Shown here piece after piece: positions 10,493 through 20,559 of a stretch of 64,000 bases of DNA (within the stretch, counting starts at the first letter, position 1; each line of letters starts with the position of its first letter). The translations under genes and the position numbers were made by a program. Source of the stretch: Pratylenchus scribneri (Eukaryota; Nematoda; Chromadorea; Rhabditida; Pratylenchidae). The notes beneath the pieces were generated by a model that saw nothing but the letters and a program-made list of their open reading frames with translations, was not told the origin of the DNA and did no database searches. Location of the stretch: the NCBI GenBank assembly GCA_030063045.1, contig JAQSEB010000145.1:124001-188000 (forward strand), read 5' to 3'.

Positions 10493-11128
10493 GTAATATT
10501 TGAATATTTTTTTTTGCTAGAGTTGAGAATTGAGAGAATGAACTTTGTGCTTTGTTGATTGATGAACAAAGAAAAATAAAATTAACCATCATTCACCATT
10601 CCCAGTGCGGCTTATTGTTGAATACTGACTAAGGATGGGCATCGGGCATTCCTCCTTGAATATATTTTTTAAATAAAAAGATAATTCGCCTCGCAAAATG
10701 TGAAAAATCATTGATACAAGACGCAGAGGACAATAAAGAATATTTGGAATAGGGGAAATTTGCATTGAGCTAAAATTATTTTATAAAAAGTTGGTTTGGC
10801 GCTTGAGCCCAATTGCCAGTCAGTGCCTTACATCGACTCAAGATTTCCTTTGACTTTGCCCTTTTGTTCCCCAATATTTACATACAACGTGAATAAATAT
10901 ATCAGCAAAATATTGATATTCATGCGAAATGATGAACACCACAATGTACTTGGCAATTTCAATACCATCCATTCATTTTGCTTATTGCTGCCGTAGGATC
11001 AATGTACCATTTCCATTTGGCCTGCTATCCAATATTTGTCAATGATGAATGAAAAATTTATCCACACCCATATTTTGGAATTTTTAAATGGAAATATGAA
11101 TAATTATGATCATTTTATCAGTTATCAT
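10493..11128. other. Intergenic DNA, no gene seen
   Basis: No supported exon. Frames near 10800-10990 on both strands have moderately complex composition but no motif or splice context. Confidence 0.3.
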
Positions 11129-11242
11129 CAGGGATGGGTTCGATGTTTCGATTTTTTCGTTTCGATGTCGATTTTCGGTCATTTTTGACCCTCCGAAATT
11201 TCGTTTTCGATTTTTTTATTTGGGCCATCGAACCCATCCCTG
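11129..11242. mobile_element. 114-bp hAT-type MITE (CAGGG ends)
   Basis: Ends CAGGGATGGGTTCGATG and CATCGAACCCATCCCTG are a perfect 17-bp terminal inverted repeat. The flanks GTTATCAT (11121-11128) and GTTATCTT (11243-11250) form an 8-bp target duplication with one mismatch. CAGGG ends and 8-bp duplications are typical of hAT elements. Confidence 0.85.
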
Positions 11243-11681
11243 GTTATCTTTGTTTCAAATATTTGTAAATTTACTAAAAATAATTGACAAAAAAAAACCG
11301 CCTGATTTTGGTATATTTTACAATGGAATTCACAATTCTTACTCTAATCAGTCTATCCCAATATAGAAACTTAAAAACTAAAATTCTTTTAAAAAATTTG
11401 CATGCAAATTTAGGTGTGCAAATTCCGTTCCGCTGAAACAGGCGCAACATTACCATAAAAAATAATAAAAAGACTTATTAGGGATTATTATGAATATGTA
11501 TTGCCCGAATTCAATTTTGGAATATTGTCAATTTTTCCATCATTTATCCGGTATAATAAGAAAAAAAATGAATTTCGCAGAAAATAATAATTTCTTTCAT
11601 CGTTAAAAATTATGAAATCGTCGTTTCCTTCTTCTTGTTTGTCTTTTATGTTTTTTGAAAACTCCAACTTGCTTTTTATTT

Positions 11682-13902
11682 TTACTTATCATCTGCAGAA
11701 GTTGCGGTAGTAAATGAATTTTCCAAAATTTCGCGTTCCTTTCGATAGGCTTCTAACGATTTCTTAAAAAATAGAAAAATTAATTTCCAAATCAAATTTC
11801 CTTATTTATCATATTTTTAACTAACCTTTAATCCCTCCAGGCGCCGATTATCTTTGAGCAATTCATAATCACGTTCCACTTCATTTATTTGCATCTTCAA
11901 ATATTCTTCAACCAAATCGTTAATTGCAACAATGGAATTCTTCTTCAAATAAATGCCGGCTTTTGCAGCAACTTTATTGATGAATTTTTGTTCCTCCTCA
12001 AATTGCTTTATTTTCTTTTTCACTTCCTCAATTGCTTTCTGCTTGATCGCTTTTTTGTTGGCATTTTCGTCCAACATTCGTCTCACATTTTTATCCTCAA
12101 CATAATCTTCTTCACAATAAATGCGTTTGACATTGAGTATGGATTCGAAATCGATCGCCTCTGTTTCAAGCACTTTAAGACGTTCTTCTTCATTTTGAAT
12201 GCTGACAATGTTGGTCTATAAATTAATTTTATGAAAATAATTATTAAACAAATATAAGAAGAGTAAATTTACTTGAATAGTTGTGGTAATAATAACCAAT
12301 GGTTTGGCAAATGTGAGAATAATATTTCGGGCCTCATTCAATGAAGTGGTTTCCTTTGTGCAATGTGGTACCAAACAATCATTCATATAGTTGAGGAGTC
12401 GATCAAATTCTTGATGAGAGTGATTCCAACTCACGGAAAAATTTTTGTGATCTTCTTCGGTGAATTTAAAATTCGCTTTGGTGGCACACAAGAATCGGAA
12501 GGCCTTAAATACTAATATTTTTATAATAAAACCAAATTTATTACCTCATTGTCAACACAAAAAACATTTTCTTTCTTCAATTCAATGCGAGTTCCAGTGT
12601 TTTTTTCCAATTCTTCCAATTCGTTCTTGAGTGAATTAAATGTGTCACCTTAAGTAAAATAATATTTTATTAGTTCCCATTACGATTTACCGGGTCGATA
12701 AAGTGTTGCAGATGTATTGGTAAAACAAAAAACAATATTCTTTGCTGCATTTCGATGGAAAATCGCCAACAATTTTTGAAGGTAGTCCAGCCTAGTTTCA
12801 TTGGGTTTGAGGAAAATGCAAATGCAATCAATTTGCTCCAAGGTGGAAATATAGCTTATAATGTTGTTCACATTCTCCTTATCTTGCTCAATTCCTTTGG
12901 TGTCTCCAATGCCAGGGGTGTCGATTATACGCAGGCGGCCACCTTAAAGCAGATTAATAATATTGTTGTTCACCTTTACCTTTGATTCCTGTAAAGATAT
13001 GCCCCATTGGATATTTGGTGCTGGAATCGGCTCCGGAAAAATTTTCATTAATGTCCACATTTTCGCAATCAACGCAGGCTGTGAGAACTCCATGTGGACA
13101 AATTTTAATTGTAACTGATTCAAACTTATCATCTGTCAATGAAAACTGAGCCGGAATCAAGCAAATTGGCTTATCAGCCTAAAAAATCAGTTAATTTTTC
13201 AAAATTAAATAAATCAAATTTTATGTTATTTATAATGTTTTTACATCCGCCATTCTAAAATTCTATTTACCTTCAATGCGTCTTCCATTGTTTGGAAAGT
13301 GATTTGATTGGCCAGAGCATTGATCCAACTGGATTTGCCAACACCGGTTTGTCCAAGAATCAACAAATTCTTCTCTTTGAATTTTTGAAAACGAAGCAAA
13401 TGAGCAGCCAACTTATTTGATTCGAACTGGACAAATTCATCAGGGCTCTGGGAAGAGTGGGCTTTGCAACGAAATGTCAATTCACCAATTGGACCAGAGC
13501 CACAGTCGCAAAAAAAGAGTTTAATTGGCGACTAAAAAGTTAATTAAATTATTAATACGTAAATCAACCAACTTTATCCTTTGGCATTATATAATGAATC
13601 AATTGGCCACAATGATCGCATTCCCAATGATAATCTCCCCGAGGGCAACGACCGGATCCACCATCATCAACAATTTCACTGGCCAATGGGCAAGGTAACT
13701 TAAGTGGAAAATAGTTGAAAGAAAAAATTTGAAAAATATTTATTACCTCCAATGGCATCACATTTAATTCAGTCGTATTGGTCGGTCGTCCTTTTAAGAT
13801 TGAGGTGTCCCTGATTCGAGCGATGCATGTGTTCAATTTGCGTTCAAATTCCTCCTTGTCCTCTATTTCCAATCCAAGCAAACTTTTGGCCAAATCCGTC
13901 AT
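11682..13902 (-). CDS. AIG1-like P-loop GTPase, copy 1 (short form)
   Basis: Nine exons, 599 codons plus stop: 13902-13747, 13698-13573, 13531-13271, 13178-12980, 12942-12691, 12648-12545, 12503-12273, 12215-11826, 11762-11682. The N-terminal part has zinc-finger-like Cys pairs (CPRGDYHWECDHCG, FFCDCGSG). The G domain shows the P-loop GQTGVGKS, the DTPGIGDT switch-II motif and NIVFCFTN strands, followed by VDNEAFRFLCA and a long Lys/Glu coiled coil. This resembles AIG1/IAN-like GTPases of uncharacterised fungal and nematode proteins; GTP binding is likely, the cellular role unknown. Compared with its inverted paralog at 20560-25746 it lacks five residues after switch II, the whole Cys-rich C-terminal module and the C-terminal tail. 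The reading frame is intact. Confidence 0.88.
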
Positions 13903-13974
13903 TTTGTTTTTGGGAAGAAGTAAAAATTTAATAACGAATTGAAAATCTAAAATAATTAAAAAGTATATATTTTG

Positions 13975-14620
13975 AATGGTTAATTAATTTTATTTAAATA
14001 GAGAAGGAATTTCATTTTTAAAATTAAAAATGATTTTTTTGGAATTTGGAAATAATATTGCAGTGAAAGATGGGCGAATGAAGAAAATTGCCCATTTTAT
14101 ATGGAATCAAATAAAGGAGGAATGACGAAAGAGCATTTAAATATAATAATTTATTTTCAATTGAAAGGACAATGCCATTTCCGAACAAAGGGCACATCTC
14201 ATTGTCTTTGGCCATCTGCAGTTGCACCTGGCCCATCTTTTCGCTAAAATGTTTCACACAATACCGCAAAAATTGCCATCTATTAGATGCCGATAAATTT
14301 GGATTAGAAGTTTGGTTTGAAATTGAAAGGAAAAATGAAGAAGCAATTAATTAAAATAAGGCCTATCCATTTCAATTGAGAGGACAATGATATTTCCGAA
14401 CAAAGGATATATATTGCATTTGCCATCTACATCTACACCCTCGCCCATTATTTTCACATTTTTGCATTTAAGAGAAAATAATTCTTCCCAAACAATGCTA
14501 TTTGAAGCCGAAATAAAAAAAAATGTAGTACTTTGAATGATATGATTCAGGGGTTTTCAAAATACCAAGCACAATGAAATCAACAATAATGTGAATTTTA
14601 CGACAGGGCCTGCGGCAGGA
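13975..14620 (-). repeat. Inverted-duplication arm upstream of GTPase copy 1
   Basis: The reverse complement of this segment matches 19340-19975, including the TTGCCGCAGG/CCTGCGGCAGG block near its outer end. Inside each arm, two related blocks containing TTTCCGAACAAAGG-type sequence (14165-14270 and 14385-14480) lie about 215 bp apart, so this internal tandem duplication predates the inversion. No coding potential is seen. Confidence 0.75.
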
Positions 14621-14697
14621 AAATATAAAATTTTTTATTGAGAAAGAAGAAAGGGATAAAGAAAGAATTGTACTTGGTTTTAATAATCATTATCATT

Positions 14698-16189
14698 CAG
14701 GGATCTCAGAATGCCTGATTTATCAGGTTTTCCCTGATTTTTCGGATTTTGCCTGACAAAAACCTAATTTCGAAAAAAGCCTGATAAAGCCTGATTTTGG
14801 TCAATTTTGTCGAAATTATTAAAATTTTGCGCTGCGCGATTAATTTTGGCTCCAATTTTTCGCTGCGCGGCTATTTTTGGCTTAAATTTTCTCTTATCAG
14901 GGCATTTTTGGCTTAAATTTTCCCTTATCAGGGCCATTTTTGGCTTAAATTTTCTTTTATCAGGGCCATTTTTGGCTTAAAATTTCCCATATCAGGGCCA
15001 TTTTTGGCTTAAATTTTCCCTTATCAGGGCCATTTTTGGCTTAAATTTTCCCTTATCAGGGCCATTTTTGGCTTAAATTTTCTTTTATCAGGGCCATTTT
15101 TGGCTTAAAATTTCCCATATCAGGGCCATTTTTGGCTTAAATTTCCCTTATCAGGGCCATTTTTGGCTTAAATTTTCCCTTATCAGGGCCATTTTTGGCT
15201 TAAATTTTCTTTTATCAGGGCCATTTTTGGCTTAAAATTTCCCATATCAGGGCCATTTTTGGCTTAAATTTTCCCTTATCAGGGCCATTTTTGGCTTAAA
15301 TTTTCCCTTATCAGGGCCATTTTTGGCTTAAATTTTCCTTTATCAGGGCCATTTTTGGCTTAAATTTTCCTTTATCAGGGCCATTTTTGGCTTAAAATTT
15401 CCCTTATCAGGGCCATTTTTGGCTTAAATTTTCCCTTATCAGGGCCATTTTTGGCTTAAATTTTCCCTTATCAGGGCCATTTTTGGCTTAAATTTTCCCT
15501 TATCAGGGCCATTTTTGGCTTAAATTTTCCCTTATCAGGGCCATTTTTGGCTTAAATTTTCCTTTATCAGGGCCATTTTTGGCTTAAAATTTCCCTTATC
15601 AGGGCCATTTTTGGCTTAAATTTTCCTTTATCAGGGCCATTTTTGGCTTAAAATTTCCCTTATCAGGGCCATTTTTGGCTTAAATTTTCCCTTATCAGGG
15701 CCATTTTTGGCTTAAATTTTCCCTTATCAGGGCCATTTTTGGCTTAAATTTTCCTTTATCAGGGCCATTTTTGGCTTAAAATTTCCCTTATCAGGGTCAT
15801 TTTAGACCAAATTTTTCGCTGCCGTGGGCAAAATTTTTAGGAAAAGCGCAAAGTGGTGATAGTTTTCCAGCCCCCTTGCCGACCTATGTTTGGACTTTGG
15901 ATGAATGAAAGAAAGTTTCTATATTAAAACGGTGAATGAATGCTATAGTTTCGATTAAAGAAAATTCTGAATTTGATCGTACACAAGCATTTAATTTGTT
16001 TTTTTTCAAAGCGTGAATTGTTGCAAAAGGCAAAAAGTAACGAGAAATATTGAGAATAAATATTTTTAACAAAAAATTTATATACCTTCAAAAAAGCCTG
16101 ATTTTTTCCTTCAAATACCTTCCAAAACCTGATTTTTTTGTCTGAAAATGGGGGAAAACCTGATTTTCCCAAAAAAACTGAGATCCCTG
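14698..16189. mobile_element. 1.49-kb non-autonomous hAT-type element filled with a minisatellite
   Basis: Perfect 12-bp terminal inverted repeats CAGGGATCTCAG (14698-14709) and CTGAGATCCCTG (16178-16189), flanked by an exact 8-bp direct duplication TTATCATT (14690-14697, 16190-16197). Subterminal regions repeat short CCTGATTTT motifs in both orientations. The middle is a 32-bp minisatellite. No transposase is present. Its ends differ from those of the autonomous element at 54885, so it belongs to another hAT family. Confidence 0.92.
14875..15800. repeat. 32-bp minisatellite, about 28 copies
   Basis: Tandem unit TTATCAGGGCCATTTTTGGC followed by TTAAATTTTCCC. Variant units (TTTTATCAGG, CCCATATCAGG) recur in a patterned order every two to four units, suggesting higher-order amplification. 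The array lies wholly inside the hAT-type element 14698-16189. Confidence 0.95.
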
Positions 16190-16722
16190 TTATCATTACA
16201 TTATATTGGAAAAGATTTAAGTCAATAGGATGGGATTTAGCAAAAGACATAAAAGGATTAAAAATTTAAATAATTTTGTTTGCTAGGTGACGTGTACAGC
16301 AAGTCAGACATCAACAATATTTCAATCTTTATTATCTATTAATAAAATATTTTTTATTCCATCAGATTGAACCTCTTTCTGCTGTCGTGTAGAATATTTT
16401 AATATCAAAATTATTTCCCTTCAACTAATTTTTCTTTGTTTCTTCAGAATTTCGTGTATTTCCAATCAGCAGCATATTTAAATTTATTAAAAAAAATTAT
16501 TTTAGAGAGTATTTTGTTTTGATATCAAAATTATTTCTATTAATCTATTTTTTCATCGATTTGTAATGAATTTTCGAATAAAAATTTATAAAATCAACAA
16601 TAGTTTTAAAATGAAGTATTTTTATGACACAGATAATTCTCAAAAGATTGCCATTTATTTAATAAATCAAATTTATTATCATCTGAATTGAAAAATATTC
16701 CAAGCATTTCTTTCTTTATCAA

Positions 16723-18242
16723 TCATTGAAAAAACATATTATCAAAAACATCGTCTTCAATAAATCCGGACTTTTCATCCAATTCCTTCACATAATATTG
16801 CAACCGCCAAAACCATGCTTGACTTCAACGGGTCTCTCCATATGGACATCATGTTGAATGTTGTGATTGGAATCAATTTTGACCACATGTTCCGTAATAA
16901 TTTTTTCCAATTTTGCATGAAATTCCACTGGGGCCAATAAAAATGGTGTCTACATTCTACAATCTATATCTACAGTTTTAGTTTGTAGATTGTAGATTTG
17001 TAAAATGTAGACCAAATTCAATAAAAATGGGAAAAAAATGAAGATGTAGATTGTAGACGCATATTTGTAGATTGTAGACAGAAATTTGTAAAATGTAGTA
17101 TCTCCAATAAAAATGAAGCTTTCGCTTTCTACATTTCTACATTCTTGCACTACATTATACAAAAATTTGGGGGATGCTCATCACCGCCCCTCAAATATTT
17201 GTAGATTGTAGAAAACGAAAATTCATTATTTTATTGACTCCAATTTCATTCTGAATTTACAATCTACATCTATAATTCTACATCTATATCTACAATTCTA
17301 CAATTTTTATTCATTTTTATTAAATTTCTTCCTACATCCTACAATTTTCGCATTTGTAGAATAGATTGTAGAATGTAGGCACCATTTTTATTGGCCCCTG
17401 GAATTGCAATTTTGATGTTTGCCATCAATTCATCCATATGAAAATGATGTTCGGTGCGCAAATTATGTTCCGTTCGAAGCGGTCCAAAACCGAGCCAACC
17501 AAGAATTGGGGCCATTTGGAAGTGCAAATTGCCAACAAATGGATCCCATGAAAATTTATAAACAGCCAGAAATTTTCCGCATTGTGGGCAATGGTGTTCA
17601 ACATTCTAAAAGTTAGAAAAAATTAAGTAATTAAATGAATATAATTTTTGCTTTTATTTTTTTAATGTTTATATAAATAACGGTTTAATAGCTATGAAAA
17701 TTGTACCTTCAGAATTTGTCCTGCAGATTGAAGACTTTTCGTGCCATTTGGGAAAAGTGCCCATGTAATGATGCGTAAGACGGAGAAGAGGATGAAAGCC
17801 CACAAGGAATATGGGATTAGGCGGAAATAAATCATTTCGTAAATATGGAATGGCATCCAATTCAAAAAGTTGCGATCGAGCCAAAGCAATGTTGAAAATA
17901 GGAAAAGTGCAGAAAAAGAGCAGACAAATCCCAGAATTGAGAGGCGCACAAAGAGTTTCAAGAATTGGATTAAAAGCCAATGAATTGGAGTTTCCACAAA
18001 TCGAATTGAAGTTGTCACCTTTGATTTTATGAATTTAAATTTTAAAAAATAAAATTTTCGAAAATCAATTCCCTTTATTCTTTGATTTTAGTTTAGAGAA
18101 AATAATATAATTAATTTTAGATAAATTAAAATTTAGGTGATTTTTTTAAATATTTAATAAAACATACAATTTCGTCACATTGTTCACAATGCTTTTCCAT
18201 TGGCTTTGAAGAAACAGAATATTGTTGCCTTTGAATTCCCAT
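16723..18242 (-). CDS. Two-CxxC membrane protein (unassigned), probably frameshifted near its 3' end
   Basis: Four exons: 18242-18168, 18018-17707, 17605-17383, 16927-16723. The N-terminus carries KHCEQCDE. A central region of about 105 residues holds two or more strongly hydrophobic segments (LSILGFVCSFSALFLFSTLL and the IPYSLWAFILFSVLRIITWA region). Exon 3 opens with EHHCPQCGKFLAVYK. Paired CxxC motifs around hydrophobic sequence recall LITAF-type domains, but the spacing is far too long for a normal one, so I leave it unassigned. A MITE lies between exons 3 and 4; use of a donor inside its terminal repeat and an acceptor in its target duplication keeps the frame. Near 16800 a single-base deletion seems to switch frames, because the shifted frame continues as YYVKELDEKSGFIEDD to a stop at 16723. 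The gene may be a recent pseudogene. Confidence 0.65.
16931..17397. mobile_element. 467-bp MITE inserted in a coding exon, possibly spliced as an intron
   Basis: Terminal inverted repeats GGGCCAATAAAAATGGTG with internal runs of TGTAGATTGTAGA / TCTACAATCTACA-type sequence on both sides. It is flanked by a 3-bp direct duplication (CTG on the plus strand at 16928-16930 and 17398-17400). The uninterrupted sequence would read in frame through the host exon (coding strand ATTCCAGTGGAA), so the insertion hit an exon. Confidence 0.8.
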
Positions 18243-18359
18243 GAATTCCTTGAAAAGAATCGTTGATTAATAATTATTATTTTTGAATTATATCGTCCAG
18301 TCCAGAGGAAACCGATTTTCTCAAAGCAATTTTATTTATTTCATTTTTTAAAATAAATT

Positions 18360-18845
18360 TTCCAAAAATACATTTTTAATTTTTGTGTTTCACTTCCAAA
18401 AATACATTTTTAATTTTGTCTTTCACTTCTAAAAATACATTTTTAATTTTGTGTTTCACATCCAAAAATACATTTTTAATTTTTGTGTTTCACTTCCAAA
18501 AATACATTTTTAATTTTTGTATTTCACATCCAAAAATAAATTTCTAATTTTTGTGTTTCACTTCCAAAAATACATGTGTTTTCGCATCTAAAAATACATT
18601 TTGTGTTTTCTCATCCAAAAATACATATTTGTGTTTTCGCATTGAAAAAATTTGATTTTTGTGTTTGTTTCACATCCAAAAATACATTTTTAATTTTTTG
18701 TTTCACTTCCAAAAATACATGTGTTTTCGCATCCAAAAATATATTTTGTGTTTTCGCATTGAAAAATTTGATTTTTGTGTTCACATCCAAAAATACATTT
18801 TTAATTTTTGTGTTTCACATCCAAAAATACATTTTTGATTTTTCA
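18360..18845. repeat. Minisatellite, roughly 33-36-bp units
   Basis: About 14 imperfect units around TCCAAAAATACATTTTTAAT followed by TTTTGTGTTTCAC, with variants containing GTGTTTTCGCA. Its motif resembles the minisatellites at 33115 and 63305. Open frames across it are repeat artefacts. Confidence 0.85.
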
Positions 18846-19339
18846 CATCAACGTTTGCCAAAAAGTATTTTATCCAAAATTATATATAATTTTAATGTGT
18901 GAAAATATTCTCAGCGATATCTGATATCGGTTCCCCCTATATGAAAATTAATTAAATTACTCTGTCACGATTGTTTTGTCCATCATTAGCATTTGGGTTG
19001 GTGTTCAGCACAATTCTATTGCTCGATATTGGAAAATGCATCGGCACGTTAATTTAGTCAAGAGGTAATTAAAAACAAAATGATAAGGTAGAATATCAGT
19101 TGAGAATTTGCGTTTAGATTCTAATTATAATCTTAAATTAACAAAAAATTCGAAAACACATTATTATTTTACCAATAAAGAAAAGTAAAATAACTAATAT
19201 TTACACAAATAAATTGGTGATGAAATGGAAGGTATCTACTTATATAAAAAGAAGATGAATGAATTTAAAAACGCTTAAATAAAAAGTCGGAAGACACAGT
19301 GCAACAAAGAATTAACATTCACAGATTCACAAATATATT

Positions 19340-19975
19340 TTCTTGCCGCAGGCTCTGTCTCTGTCGGATGATTCGCATTTATTGTTGTTTTAATATTTAA
19401 TTGTGCCTAGTTTTTTTAAAGTCCCCTTGAATCATCATTTATCGGTATAAATATTTGTGTTGGCTACATTTGTTTGGGAATATTTATTTTCTTTTAAATG
19501 CTGCATAAATATGAAAAGGATGGGTCCAGGTGCAGTTGGCATTTGGCAAATGGGATATGTTTCCTTTGTTCGAAAATGTCATTGTATTTTCAAGTGAAAT
19601 AAATAGGCTTCTTAATTTCAAATCAAACTACCAATCCAAATTTATCGGCATCTAATAAAGGGTAATTTTTCCTGCATTATGTGCAAACATTAATACAAAA
19701 ATGCGAAAAGGATGGATGGGTCAGTTGAAGATGGCAAATGACAATGAGATGTGTCCTTTGTTCAGAAATGTCATTGTCCTTTCATTGAAATACACTAGGA
19801 TTATTTACATAAATACTTTCGTCATTCTTCTCTTATTTGATGCTATATAAAAGGCAATTTTTTTCATTCGTCCGTCTTTCACTGCAATATTATTTCCAAA
19901 TTCCAAAAAAATCATTTTTATTTTAAAATGAAATTTCTTCTCTATTTAAATAAAATTAATTAAAATTGAATTAAT
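19340..19975 (+). repeat. Inverted-duplication arm upstream of GTPase copy 2
   Basis: Reverse-complement partner of 13975-14620, with the same internal tandem blocks (19535-19585 and 19700-19790). The match to copy 1's upstream region resumes at about 20505 and runs to the start codon at 20560, so 19976-20505 is extra sequence in this arm. Confidence 0.75.
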
Positions 19976-20505
19976 TTCATTAATCGCCATATGCAAAAAA
20001 CGCATAATTTTAATTATTGTGATGATTCCCGGGTTTGGTTAACCCTAGTCTGCCAATCAATTCCCCTTTCAATCTTTGTCCATTCATTTTTCATTCATCC
20101 TCTTTATTTTCATATCCCCATTTCCCAACACTTATCTTCTCCGGACTTGGACTTTTCATTTCAATTCTCGATCTGGCCATTCCCATATCCCCTTTATGAT
20201 GAATCACTATGCCTTAATAATCCAGCCTCTTCCCTTTTATCTTCGTCTTTCTTCTCGGATTTGACTCCCAGCTTCGCTTTTCCATCCACCACAATTTTCA
20301 GGCGGAATAAATGAATAAAGGAACACCTCCATCTCGATAGGCCATCTATGGTCAAGAATTTGGCTTGGGGAAAAGTTTGGGCATATATCACCAGCAATTG
20401 GGCGGACACGTCCATTTCCCTGGGGCCATTTTAACCAGAGCTCATATTCAAATTCCTTCCATCTTTCCCAATATCCCAATCCCCAAAAGTAATAGAATCG
20501 TTTAC
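19976..20505. other. 530-bp segment present only upstream of GTPase copy 2
   Basis: Copy 1 lacks this block between otherwise matching upstream sequences. It is less AT-rich than its surroundings, and the minus strand is open over 20237-20479 with ordinary protein-like composition (for example FSPSQILDHRWPIEMEVFLY). It could be a captured gene fragment or be the ancestral state. Not recognised. Confidence 0.5.
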
Positions 20506-20559
20506 TTAATTTTAGATTTTCAATCCTTTCATAAATTTTTACTTGCTGCCAAAAATAAA

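Noticed and set aside
13975..14480. Possible snRNA or SL-type promoters in the GTPase upstream repeats
   Set aside because: Apart from a short CATCTGCA similarity, they do not align with the SL upstream block, and no snRNA-like body or Sm site follows.
16723..18242. Straight LITAF-domain annotation for the CxxC membrane gene
   Set aside because: The HCEQC and HCPQC motifs fit, but about 105 residues with two or more membrane segments separate them, compared with one short hydrophobic stretch in LITAF domains.
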